A stretch of DNA of 7,347 nucleotides, from NCBI GenBank assembly GCA_016191895.1, contig JACPVD010000138.1, positions 1 to 7,347 on the forward strand, read 5' to 3'. Both the position numbers and the translations under genes were made by a program. Positions 1 through 6,335 of this stretch are shown here, piece by piece. Numbering within the stretch: position 1 is the stretch's first letter; each line of letters begins with the position of its first letter. This DNA is from Chloroflexota bacterium. Lineage in GTDB: Bacteria; Chloroflexota; Anaerolineae; Anaerolineales; Villigracilaceae. The notes beneath the pieces are model-generated. The model searched no databases. It saw nothing but the letters and a program-made list of their open reading frames with translations, and was not told the origin of the DNA.

Positions 1-8
1 AGCAAACC

Positions 9-1265
9 ATGAGCACAAAAACAGACGTCCTCATCATCGGCGGCGGACCTGTGGGGTTGAGTTGCGCGTATTACATTTTGAAATCCGGGCGCGGCGTCAC
101 CCTGATTGACTCGAAGGAGATCGGCAAAGGGAGCGGCTCCGGCAACGCGGGGCACATCGTGCCAAGTCATGTCATTCCGCTGGCCGCGCCCGGGGTGGTA
201 ACATCCGCCATCAAATGGATGCTCGACCCGGCGCACAGTCCGTTTGGGATGAAGGTCAGCCTCGACTCGAAATACATTTCATGGCTTCTTCAATTTGTAA
301 TGTCGTGCAGTGAAGCAAATGTACAGCGCGGGATAAAGCCGTTGAATGACCTCGGCCGGTTGAGCGCGAAAAATTTCGCGCAGATGGTCGCGGAGGAAAA
401 GTTCAAGTGCGCTTATCAGGAAATGGGATTACTCCATTTATTCAAAACCGAAAAAGCCTTCAAGGATGGACGGCACGAAGGCGAATTCATGCAAAAGCAC
501 GGGGTACCGGTCAGTGTTTATGACAAAGCAACAATTCATGAAGTGGAGCCTGCCGCGCTGGACGACGTCATCGGCGGCGTGCATTTCACCGGCGACTCGC
601 ATCTCGACCCGGCCGAGTTTCTACGGTTATTAAAGGAACGAGTCCGCGCGATGGGTTGTGTGATGATCGAGAATACGCCGGTCACGGGGTTTGAGTCGGC
701 GGGAGGAAAGGTTCGGGTTGTGCGAACAGGCTCGGGGGAGTTCGAAGCGGAGCATGTCATCCTGGCGGCGGGCGCGTTTACTCCATCGCTGGCTCGCGAT
801 CTGAAATTAAACGTCCCCATCCAACCTGCGCGCGGATACAGTATGACCATGTCTGCCACGACTCACATGCCGCGCCATGCGTTGATTTTGGGAGAGCGAA
901 GAGTCGCTGTTTCGCCGATGGGCGGACTCTTGCGATTCACCGGACGACTCGAAGTGGGCAACGGAAGCCTGGCGCCAAACCCGGTCTGGATTCGGCGCAT
1001 TGAAAATTCGGCGCGGGAATATCTGCGAATCGATAAAACACTCGACGTGAAGGAAACCTGGGCAGGGTTGCGCCCAACGACTCCCGACGGCATGCCGATC
1101 ATTGGATATTCGCCAAAGCACGGCAATTTAATTCTTGCCACAGGCCACGCCATGCTTGGGCTTTCTCTCGGCCCGGGGACGGGCCAGGTTGTGGCGGAAT
1201 TGGTCAATGGACGGGAGACGGCGGCTGAGTTGAGTCCGTTTGGGATGGGGAGGTTTGGAAATTAG
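9..1265 (+). CDS. DadA-like FAD-dependent amino-acid oxidoreductase
   Basis: 418-residue flavoprotein of the DAO/DadA family, which oxidises amino acids (often D-amino acids, sarcosine or hydroxyproline epimers) to imino acids using FAD. Seen in the sequence: an N-terminal Rossmann dinucleotide-binding motif GGGPVG (residues 11-16) with Asp34 at the end of the second strand; the DadA-type GSGSGNAG loop (41-48); a second FAD-contact strand VILAAGAF (250-257); PARGYS (273-278); and the C-terminal WAGLRPTTPDGMPIIG (351-366) and GHAMLGLSLGPGTG (379-392) segments. Length matches the family (about 410-430). No signal peptide or membrane helix is visible, so it is probably cytosolic or peripheral to the membrane. 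Only 8 bp precede the ATG, so its promoter and ribosome site lie outside the window. Its stop codon lies in a heptad repeat island. The substrate cannot be read from sequence. The nearby proC is convergent, so a shared proline role is unproven. Confidence 0.9.
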   Translation: MSTKTDVLIIGGGPVGLSCAYYILKSGRGVTLIDSKEIGKGSGSGNAGHIVPSHVIPLAAPGVVTSAIKWMLDPAHSPFGMKVSLDSKYISWLLQFVMSCSEANVQRGIKPLNDLGRLSAKNFAQMVAEEKFKCAYQEMGLLHLFKTEKAFKDGRHEGEFMQKHGVPVSVYDKATIHEVEPAALDDVIGGVHFTGDSHLDPAEFLRLLKERVRAMGCVMIENTPVTGFESAGGKVRVVRTGSGEFEAEHVILAAGAFTPSLARDLKLNVPIQPARGYSMTMSATTHMPRHALILGERRVAVSPMGGLLRFTGRLEVGNGSLAPNPVWIRRIENSAREYLRIDKTLDVKETWAGLRPTTPDGMPIIGYSPKHGNLILATGHAMLGLSLGPGTGQVVAELVNGRETAAELSPFGMGRFGN

Positions 1266-1288
1266 AGATTGGAGATTAGAGAGGAGGG
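1261..1288. repeat. Heptad repeat island A (ATTRGAG units)
   Basis: Four consecutive 7-bp units in register: ATTAGAG, ATTGGAG, ATTAGAG, AGGAGGG. The first unit contains the TAG stop codon of the upstream flavoprotein gene (1263-1265). The island fills most of the gap before the promoter of the antitoxin-like gene. Confidence 0.65.
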
Positions 1289-1295
1289 AACGTTG

Positions 1296-1301
1296 TATAA
1301 T
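1296..1301 (+). promoter_or_regulatory. -10 box of the antitoxin-like gene
   Basis: Perfect TATAAT located 16 bp before the ATG at 1318. The region where a -35 would sit (about 1272-1278) falls in the heptad repeat and is a poor match to TTGACA, so the promoter call rests on the -10 alone. It suggests that the small gene is transcribed independently of the flavoprotein. Confidence 0.5.
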
Positions 1302-1307
1302 CGCACA

Positions 1308-1312
1308 AGGTG
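1308..1312 (+). promoter_or_regulatory. Ribosome binding site deciding the 1318 start
   Basis: AGGTG, 5 bp before the ATG at 1318. It supports 1318 rather than the upstream in-frame ATG at 1240, which would lie inside the flavoprotein gene and read through repeat island A. Confidence 0.6.
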
Positions 1313-1317
1313 AAATT

Positions 1318-1587
1318 ATGAATACCAAGAAGATACGAGTGCGTTTTCCTTTTTCAAAATATCTGGCTGACGAATTACGCGCAACCGTTCCCGCACATGA
1401 AATGTCCGTGTTTGTGGAGAACGTTTTAGCGCGTGAGATTCGCCGTCGAAAATTGCGCGAAGCAATCAAAAACGCCTTCGGCGCATGGACAGACGAAAAC
1501 CATCCCGAACTTGCGACATTCGAAGATGTCAATCGCTGGGTCGAAGACGGGCGAAAGGGTTTTGCTCGTGATTTGTCCATTGATTGA
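1318..1587 (+). CDS. Putative antitoxin-like DNA-binding small protein (orphan)
   Basis: 89-residue protein. The N-terminus has the pattern of a ribbon-helix-helix or related antitoxin DNA-binding domain: a short basic strand (KKIRVRFPF, residues 4-12), a helix (about 13-24), a turn, then SVFVENVLAREIRRRKLREAI (about 30-50) as a second, basic helix. The C-terminal part (AWTDENHPEL at 56-65, then EDVNRWVEDGRKG at 69-81) resembles the toxin-embracing tail of VapB/MazE-like antitoxins that I recall with an 'AWxDExHPEL...EDVxRWV' pattern. It has its own -10 box and ribosome site, as expected for an autoregulated module. No toxin gene follows: the next gene is convergent proC about 100 bp away, and the region upstream is the flavoprotein. 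It could be a solitary antitoxin, a regulator or a relic. The family assignment is by resemblance only. Confidence 0.6.
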   Translation: MNTKKIRVRFPFSKYLADELRATVPAHEMSVFVENVLAREIRRRKLREAIKNAFGAWTDENHPELATFEDVNRWVEDGRKGFARDLSID

Positions 1588-1656
1588 AAAATACAACGGC
1601 GCTATTCACTGATCACTTGCCACCGATTATCCATTGCTTTTCGCCGTTCATTTTTT
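1587..1656. terminator. Possible bidirectional terminator between convergent genes
   Basis: Inverted repeat AACGGCG (1595-1601) and CGCCGTT (1642-1648), flanked by five A (1587-1591) on the left and six T (1651-1656) on the right. On either strand a 7-bp GC-containing stem is therefore followed within 2-3 bases by a T-run. It sits between the ends of the antitoxin-like gene and proC, where a two-way terminator is expected. The weak point is the 40-nt loop, which consists of degenerate CACTGAT-type heptads. Confidence 0.4.
1607..1634. repeat. Degenerate heptads, CACTGAT type
   Basis: Units CACTGAT, CACTTGC, CACCGAT, TATCCAT in 7-bp register. The first unit is identical to the unit of the 6301-6335 island read on the other strand. 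The stretch forms the loop of the putative bidirectional terminator. Confidence 0.4.
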
Positions 1657-1677
1657 ACCAATCCCCAATTACCAATC
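1657..1677. repeat. Heptad repeat island B (ACCAATC/CCCAATT)
   Basis: Three in-register 7-bp units: ACCAATC, CCCAATT, ACCAATC. It lies just beyond the 3' end of proC. The unit resembles the CCCCAAT-type heptanucleotide repeats known from cyanobacteria. Confidence 0.6.
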
Positions 1678-1688
1678 CAACCCGGCGC

Positions 1689-2537
1689 TTACGTGTTCTC
1701 TTCGTCATGCGTATCGATGTGACCGGGCTTTTCCTTCCCCAACTCCAGCGAGCGCTGATAGGCCGCCCACACGGCGCGTGAGATCGCTGTGCGGAATCCC
1801 GCCTTCTCCAGATAATACAATGCCTCGGCGGACGTTCCGCCCGGCGATGTGACTTGATTCCGCAATGTGGCCGGATGCCTGCTCGCGGCCTGATAGTACG
1901 ACGCGGAGCCTTTGATGGTTTGCAACACGAGTTGCTCTGCAATGCGGCGCGGGAAACCCATGTGGACTCCGGCGTCGATCAGGGCTTCGGTGAAGAGGAA
2001 GACATACGCGGGGCCGGAGCCTGACAATGCGGTTGCCATATCAAGATAAGATTCGTCCTCGACGAAGACCTCCTCACCCAACGCGCCGAGAATCGATCGT
2101 GTCATTTCCTGCTGTTCTTGTGTTACTTCCTTCGACGCCGCCCAGACGGTAATTCCTTCCCCGATCTGTCCCGGCGTATTCGGCATCGAACGGACGATGG
2201 CCTTGTGCTTGAGTCCCGCGCTGATCTTCTTGATCGTCGCGCCCGCGATAATGGATAACACCAGCGCATCGGAACGAACTCCTTTGAGCCCCTTCATTAC
2301 TTCCGTGAGTCTCTGCGGCTTCACCGACAATACGACCACGTCCGCTTCGTGAATGGCGGCGGCGTTGTCAGTGGTGGTTTTGATTCCATATTTCTTGTGC
2401 AACTCTTCGCCCCGTTCCTCGCGCGGCCCGGAAGCGGTGATGTTCTTCGCCTCGGCCAGCTTTTTGCGCAACAATCCCGCGATCATGGCTTCTGCCATCA
2501 CACCGGGGCCGATAAAGGCGAGTTTCTTTTTTAGCAT
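1689..2537 (-). CDS. proC: Pyrroline-5-carboxylate reductase
   Basis: Catalyses the last step of proline synthesis, the NAD(P)H-dependent reduction of 1-pyrroline-5-carboxylate to L-proline, in the cytosol. The 282-residue protein has the family layout: an N-terminal Rossmann motif FIGPGVMAEAM (residues 8-18, the usual GxGxMA with Pro in the second position), SVKPQ (71-75), RSMPNTP (116-122), SGSGPAYVF (172-180) and the C-terminal P5CR signature VTSPGGTSAEAL (229-240). Length is normal (about 265-280) with a slightly longer acidic tail. The ATG at 2537 is preceded by a clear AGGAG, and the gene follows recN by 12 bp, so it is the last gene of the nadK-recN operon. Its presence beside a repair gene says nothing special about regulation. 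Confidence is high. Confidence 0.95.
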   Translation of the reverse strand: MLKKKLAFIGPGVMAEAMIAGLLRKKLAEAKNITASGPREERGEELHKKYGIKTTTDNAAAIHEADVVVLSVKPQRLTEVMKGLKGVRSDALVLSIIAGATIKKISAGLKHKAIVRSMPNTPGQIGEGITVWAASKEVTQEQQEMTRSILGALGEEVFVEDESYLDMATALSGSGPAYVFLFTEALIDAGVHMGFPRRIAEQLVLQTIKGSASYYQAASRHPATLRNQVTSPGGTSAEALYYLEKAGFRTAISRAVWAAYQRSLELGKEKPGHIDTHDEENT

Positions 2538-2543
2538 GAGGAA

Positions 2544-2548
2544 CTCCT
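2544..2548 (-). promoter_or_regulatory. Ribosome binding site of proC
   Basis: AGGAG read on the minus strand, 6 bp before the proC ATG, within the 12-bp gap after the recN stop. It is the clearest Shine-Dalgarno sequence in this operon; the other genes of the operon lack one. Confidence 0.75.
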
Positions 2549-2549
2549 G

Positions 2550-4280
2550 TTATTTCCCCTTGATCATCTGCCGCGCCACCTGCATCAACTCGTGCGCAGA
2601 GCGCAATGTTCCTTCGCCGACTTCGCCGAGCATTTGCGAGAGTTCCAGCAAACGAGCCTCGCTTTCCAATGCTTCGACGCGCGTGATCGTGCGGCCATTG
2701 CCAACAAGTTTCTGCACCTGATAATGCTGGTCACCAAAGACGGCCAGTTGTGGAAGATGCGTGACGCAAAAGACCTGATGCGTGCGCGAGAGATTCCAAA
2801 GTTTGTGTCCCACCACCATACCCACGCGCCCGCCGATGCCCTGATCGATTTCATCGAAGATCAACGAAGGCACTTCGTCGGCTTTTGCCAGCACGTTTTT
2901 CAATCCAAGCATCAGGCGCGAGGTCTCGCCGCCGGAGGCGATCTTCGCCAGAGGCTTGAGTCCTTCGCCGGGATTCGGGGCGATCAAAAACTCCACGCGG
3001 TCGAATCCGTTTTGGTCGAACGCAATGCGCGAGCCGTCTGCCATGGGCGCGCCGTTCGCGTCGGGCCTGACTTGAAAGTCCACGCTGAATCGGGCGGATT
3101 CCATCTTGAGATCGCTGAGTTCGGATTCAATACCCTTGCCCATTGCGGTTGCGGCGGCTTTGCGTTTTTCAGAAAGCGTCTTTCCCTGTTTGGCAAGTTT
3201 TTCAAGCAGTTTGGCTTCCTGCATTTCAAGTTCGTCGATGCGATCCGCCGCGCCGGTGATGGTTTCCAATTGTTTGCGCGCATCCTCCCCGTAAGCGATG
3301 ACGGCGGGGATGTTTCCGCCATATTTGCGCGTGAGCGAGTGGATCAGATCGAGGCGTTCTTCCACATCTTCGAGTCTCTTTGGATTGAACTCGATCTCTT
3401 CGAGATAATCGCGCAACCCGTGAATGACATCCGAGATCGTATCCAATAACAGTTCGGCTTGATTGGCAAGTTCCGTCTGTCCTTCATCGATTTTTGCAAG
3501 GGCGGCCAGCGCCTGCGCGGCCTGTCCCACCAAATCGGTGGCGGCGGGCATTTCGGGCGAGCCTTCATCCAAAACAGCCAGCGCCTCCTGCGCGTTTTGC
3601 GCAAGCGACTCGGCGTTTGCAAGCCGGTCGCGTTCCTTGCGCAGTTCATCGTCTTCGCCGGGTTTCAACCGCGCCGATTCGATTTCCTCGGCTTGATAGG
3701 TGAGCATTTCGATCTTGCGGTCCGCATCGGATTGCGCTTTTCGTAATTCACTCAACTCGCGCCGCAGGTTTAATAATGAATGGTAGGTTTGTCGGTAGTC
3801 GCTCAAGGGGCGACCCACTTCCGCGAAGCGATCGAGCAGGCCGAGGTGCGCGCGGGGATCGAGTAACGATAAATGTTCCGCCTGCCCGTGAATGTCGATC
3901 AACAACGCGCCGAGCTCCTTCAACAATCCAACGTTCACCGTGCGGCCATTGACCCGCGCCACACTGCGTCCTTCTTTGCGGACTTCGCGCATGAGTGTGA
4001 CGTATTCGGGGTCGTCCAACAATTCCTCGCGGGTGAGGACGGCATGCACCGCGTCTTTTTCGGGACCGTTGAGCTGGAACACTGCTTCGACAAATGCGGC
4101 GTCTGAATCGGTTCGCACGAACGTCGGGTCGGCTTTTCCACCGATGAGCATGACCACCGCGTCGAGGATGATGGATTTGCCCGCGCCTGTTTCACCGGTG
4201 AGGATGATAAAGCCGGGGGCAAAACGCAGGTCGAGTTTATCGATGATGGCAAAGTTTTGGATGTGAAGTTCGGTAAGCAT
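2550..4280 (-). CDS. recN: DNA repair protein RecN
   Basis: SMC-like ATPase acting early in recombinational repair of double-strand breaks. The 576 residues match the family size (about 550-570). Visible features: the N-terminal LHIQNFAIID start, Walker A GETGAGKS (29-36), the RecN-typical IDIHGQAEHLSLL (128-140), a charged Leu/Glu/Lys-rich coiled-coil stretch (about 155-230) and a second helical arm (about 345-395), the ABC-like signature ASGGETSR (448-455), Walker B with catalytic acidic residues SLIFDEID (472-479), the GIGG turn (481-484) and the switch CVTHLPQLA (505-513). The whole head is therefore intact. The start is 3 bp after the stop of the zinc-finger gene, with no obvious Shine-Dalgarno sequence, which suggests translational coupling. 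LexA control is common for recN elsewhere, but no operator was recognised here. Confidence 0.96.
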   Translation of the reverse strand: MLTELHIQNFAIIDKLDLRFAPGFIILTGETGAGKSIILDAVVMLIGGKADPTFVRTDSDAAFVEAVFQLNGPEKDAVHAVLTREELLDDPEYVTLMREVRKEGRSVARVNGRTVNVGLLKELGALLIDIHGQAEHLSLLDPRAHLGLLDRFAEVGRPLSDYRQTYHSLLNLRRELSELRKAQSDADRKIEMLTYQAEEIESARLKPGEDDELRKERDRLANAESLAQNAQEALAVLDEGSPEMPAATDLVGQAAQALAALAKIDEGQTELANQAELLLDTISDVIHGLRDYLEEIEFNPKRLEDVEERLDLIHSLTRKYGGNIPAVIAYGEDARKQLETITGAADRIDELEMQEAKLLEKLAKQGKTLSEKRKAAATAMGKGIESELSDLKMESARFSVDFQVRPDANGAPMADGSRIAFDQNGFDRVEFLIAPNPGEGLKPLAKIASGGETSRLMLGLKNVLAKADEVPSLIFDEIDQGIGGRVGMVVGHKLWNLSRTHQVFCVTHLPQLAVFGDQHYQVQKLVGNGRTITRVEALESEARLLELSQMLGEVGEGTLRSAHELMQVARQMIKGK

Positions 4281-4283
4281 AGG

Positions 4284-4808
4284 CTATAACTGAATCCCTG
4301 AGATACGCGCATAAACAGTATAGGCGGCGACCGCCGCGTAAATCCCAAGCATGATGAGCGAGAACATGTCGCCGATATAAAGTTGGAACAAGGCAATCGG
4401 CAATGCGCCAAGCACAACACCCATTGCGCAAAGAATGAACAGGTTTCGCGAGCGGCGTTTGCCCGTGGCCCGCAATGTAATGTTGGAAATGAAAACGCCC
4501 GCGCCGCCGGCAATTGCGAACGACACGAAGATCATATAAAAGCCGATAAACGCGGATACGAACGCCAATATCCCGCTTGCGATCAATGACAGAATGAACG
4601 TGACTCCGAAGCCGGTCAGATAATCGTACCAAAACGCGGTATCGAATATTTTTTTGTGCTGGCTGACACACTCTTTGCAAAGGTAGCCGGTGGGTGTGCG
4701 CTGGGCGCAGGAGGCACAGATATAACGCTCACAGCGTTTACAGCGCAGGCTGGTCTCGCGGCCGGGATGGACGTAGCAATAGGTGGCGGTGGATATAGAT
4801 TCGGTCAT
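4284..4808 (-). CDS. Zinc-finger (B-box-like) multi-pass membrane protein
   Basis: 174 residues of unassigned function. The N-terminal 51 residues carry a regular metal-binding pattern: C11, H14, C23, C26, C31, C34, C44, C47 and possibly H51, that is, CxxH and three CxxC pairs. This fits one or two B-box-type zinc fingers. The remainder is hydrophobic, with about four predicted transmembrane helices (roughly 66-86, 89-112, 122-144, 148-167) and a basic loop TGKRRSR (115-121), probably cytoplasmic. Bacterial B-box zinc-finger membrane proteins are widespread in Chloroflexota and actinobacteria, without clear roles. The ATG overlaps the nadK stop by 4 bp (ATGA) and recN follows 3 bp after its own stop, so it is cotranscribed and probably translationally coupled. 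Whether it serves DNA repair or NADP metabolism cannot be told from sequence. Confidence 0.85.
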   Translation of the reverse strand: MTESISTATYCYVHPGRETSLRCKRCERYICASCAQRTPTGYLCKECVSQHKKIFDTAFWYDYLTGFGVTFILSLIASGILAFVSAFIGFYMIFVSFAIAGGAGVFISNITLRATGKRRSRNLFILCAMGVVLGALPIALFQLYIGDMFSLIMLGIYAAVAAYTVYARISGIQL

Positions 4809-5668
4809 CTTGGAAATCCCAATGAGTTTTCGTTCATGTGCGCGGTGAGGTTGCGATAGAAATAGCCGGGGTCGCCGAAGCGCACAAATTGCGCGGTGAC
4901 CTCGGCAACGGTCACATTCACATGATCGTCTTCCATTAATGGCGTCGGCGGCTGGCCGTCCACGCTGAGAACGGCGTTCTCACTTTTGACGACGATACTC
5001 ACCGACGACCCCTCCGATAACACGACGGCGCGATCCACGGAAAGATGCGGCGCGATGGGCACAAGCAAAATATTGCGCAACTCCGGCGGAAGGATCGGCC
5101 CGCCCGCCGCAAGCGCATACGCCGTCGACCCTGTGGCCGTGGATGCGATCAACCCGTCGGCGACGTAACTGGTCAATTGCCTCTCATCCACAGATGCGGT
5201 CAACCGAACGGGACGCAGGTTTTGTCCGCGCCCGACGACGACTTCATTCAACGCGTTGGAACTTCCCAAACTCTCACCGGCGCGGATGTGTTCGGCGCGA
5301 AGCATCATACGGTTTTCGATCCATGCTTCGCCGCTCAATAATTTTTCAAAGTACTCGCGCCATTCTTTTCTATCGATTTGAATCAGGAATCCGAGCCTGC
5401 CGAGGTTGACGCCCATGATCGGGACCCCACATGGGGCGCATAAGTGGCCGGCGCGCAGAACGCTTCCATCCCCGCCGACGGCGATCAGCATGTCGAATTC
5501 GTTTTGCTTTACCCGTCTGCGCAGGTCTTCGTCGTACAACGATCCGCAGGGCGCGTCGATTCCTTTTTCGTTGAGAAAGGATTTTATCGCTTCCGCTTCC
5601 GCAAAGGCCTCGGGCATTTTGGGATATGCCGTCACAACAGGATGTTTGGGTATAAATGAAGCAGACAT
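4805..5668 (-). CDS. nadK: NAD kinase
   Basis: Phosphorylates NAD to NADP using ATP or polyphosphate, in the cytosol. With the ATG at 5668 the protein has 287 residues, normal for bacterial NadK. Motifs: the diacylglycerol-kinase-like GGDGS (65-69), GVNLGRLGF (86-94), LNEVVVGRG (140-148), the long conserved stretch DGLIASTATGSTAYALAAGG (171-190), PIAPH (204-208) and VDGQ (236-239). The C-terminus FYRNLTAHMN (270-279) is of the type I associate with Chloroflexota enzymes. An upstream in-frame ATG at 5713 is rejected because the added 15 residues would be read from the promoter and repeat DNA. There is no Shine-Dalgarno sequence, and the start codon lies only 9 bp after the -10 box. It is the first gene of the operon with the zinc-finger gene, recN and proC. 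Confidence 0.95.
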   Translation of the reverse strand: MSASFIPKHPVVTAYPKMPEAFAEAEAIKSFLNEKGIDAPCGSLYDEDLRRRVKQNEFDMLIAVGGDGSVLRAGHLCAPCGVPIMGVNLGRLGFLIQIDRKEWREYFEKLLSGEAWIENRMMLRAEHIRAGESLGSSNALNEVVVGRGQNLRPVRLTASVDERQLTSYVADGLIASTATGSTAYALAAGGPILPPELRNILLVPIAPHLSVDRAVVLSEGSSVSIVVKSENAVLSVDGQPPTPLMEDDHVNVTVAEVTAQFVRFGDPGYFYRNLTAHMNENSLGFPR

Positions 5669-5677
5669 GGTGTGGCT

Positions 5678-5706
5678 ATTATAAGAGAAGTATGGTCGAA
5701 AGTCAC
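5678..5706 (-). promoter_or_regulatory. Promoter of the nadK operon
   Basis: On the minus strand: -35 GTGACT (5701-5706, 4 of 6 consensus bases), a spacer of exactly 17 bp, -10 TATAAT (5678-5683, perfect), then 9 bp to the nadK ATG. Transcription would start about 2 bp before the ATG, giving a nearly leaderless message, consistent with the missing Shine-Dalgarno sequence. The -35 box is part of heptad island C. Confidence 0.7.
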
Positions 5707-5756
5707 AGGTCAAAGGTTGAATGGTCTTTGACTTTCAACCTTTGACCTTCAACTAT
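5694..5756. repeat. Heptad repeat island C with 15-bp inverted repeat
   Basis: Nine 7-bp units in one register, including GGTCGAA, AGTCACA, GGTCAAA, GGTTGAA, TGACTTT, CAACCTT and TGACCTT. Units to the left of about 5725 are in the opposite orientation to those on the right. As a result, 5707-5721 and 5734-5748 form a perfect 15-bp inverted repeat around a 12-nt loop. The island fills the space between the nadK start and the end of the Cas4-like C-half gene. The hairpin could end the upstream transcript, but no T-run follows it on the minus strand. Confidence 0.7.
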
Positions 5757-5758
5757 TT

Positions 5759-6271
5759 TCACGCCAAACTTTGCTCGCAGATGTTTCGGTATCCGCATTT
5801 GGCACAGCGGCCGGCCTGTTCGTGCGAGCGCGGCACGTCAGTCTTGTGTTCGTCGCGTTTCATTTCCACGAGCAGGTCGATCAGGGATTGTTCCAACTCG
5901 CGGGTGTAATCGACGGCGAAATCGCGGTTTTCGTAGTGAATGATTCCATAGGGCGGGCGGTTCTTGTAGGTTTTCTCCACCAACCGGCAGTAGGCGGCCA
6001 ATTGATAGATGTGCGAATCATACGGCGCTTCCGGCGCCCGGCCGGATTTGACCTCTACGGGGATGATTTTGCCATTTTTCTCAACCAGGTAATCGGGCTT
6101 GCCGGTCAGTTCCAATTCGGAATCAAAGAGGGGTTTTTCCACTTTGCCCCAGCCGCGCGTGTCGGTGTAGATGATGCGTCCGCCGGGCAGGCCGGCCTGT
6201 TTCAGTTGCGTAGAGGAACGACGGAAGAAGAAAAAGGCGAAGAGGAGCAGGGCGAGTGCGAGAAAGAGCAT
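5759..6271 (-). CDS. Membrane-anchored C-terminal half of a Cas4/RecB-type nuclease
   Basis: 170 residues. Residues 2-16 are a strongly hydrophobic helix followed by RR (17-18), predicting an N-out, C-in anchor. The rest is the catalytic core of a Cas4-like PD-(D/E)XK nuclease: the metal-binding Asp in GKPDY (D60), PVEVKSG with E73 and K75, the QxxxY motif (Q90, Y94), and C-terminal cysteines C156, C159 and C165 in the pattern that holds three of the four Cas4 iron-sulfur ligands. The fourth cysteine and the upstream His motif, normally N-terminal in Cas4, are absent here but present in the protein encoded at 6980-7213. The start at 6271 was chosen because a longer reading (to 6391) would be translated from repeat DNA and antisense to the HEAT gene. 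There is no Shine-Dalgarno sequence. No cas1, cas2 or CRISPR array is in the window, so an adaptation role is not supported. Confidence 0.85.
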   Translation of the reverse strand: MLFLALALLLFAFFFFRRSSTQLKQAGLPGGRIIYTDTRGWGKVEKPLFDSELELTGKPDYLVEKNGKIIPVEVKSGRAPEAPYDSHIYQLAAYCRLVEKTYKNRPPYGIIHYENRDFAVDYTRELEQSLIDLLVEMKRDEHKTDVPRSHEQAGRCAKCGYRNICEQSLA

Positions 6272-6300
6272 GGGATGGGAAAGGATGAAAGAGGAAAGAA

Positions 6301-6335
6301 AGTAATCAGTGAGCAGTGAACAGTAATCAGTGGTG
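6301..6335. repeat. Heptad repeat island D (AGTRANC units)
   Basis: Five contiguous 7-bp units: AGTAATC, AGTGAGC, AGTGAAC, AGTAATC, AGTGGTG. The TGA stop codon of the HEAT-like gene (6327-6329, minus strand) is formed by these units. The island occupies about half of the gap between the HEAT-like gene and the Cas4-like C-half gene. Confidence 0.75.

Noticed and set aside
1128..1580. Minus-strand open frame of 150 codons
   Set aside because: It runs across the end of the flavoprotein, a repeat island and the antitoxin-like gene. Both of those genes have better support on the plus strand.
1584..1781. A possible toxin downstream of the antitoxin-like gene
   Set aside because: The frame starts with TTG, runs through terminator and repeat DNA and into proC on the other strand, and has no PIN, MazF or RelE features.
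9..2537. A proline or hydroxyproline metabolic cluster formed by the flavoprotein and proC
   Set aside because: The two genes are convergent and separated by an independent small gene and a probable terminator. proC belongs to the nadK-recN operon, so proximity alone is not evidence.
2592..3449. Long plus-strand open frame of 285 codons
   Set aside because: It is antisense to recN, whose full set of ATPase motifs is on the other strand. It shows no recognisable motif and is explained by the codon bias of recN.
5771..6319. Plus-strand open frame of 182 codons
   Set aside because: It is antisense to the Cas4-like C-half gene, and its end is made of repeat DNA. No motif was seen.
5694..6335. 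CRISPR array associated with the Cas4-like genes
   Set aside because: The repeats near these genes have a 7-bp period with no spacers. There are no 25-37-bp repeats, and no cas1 or cas2 was seen.
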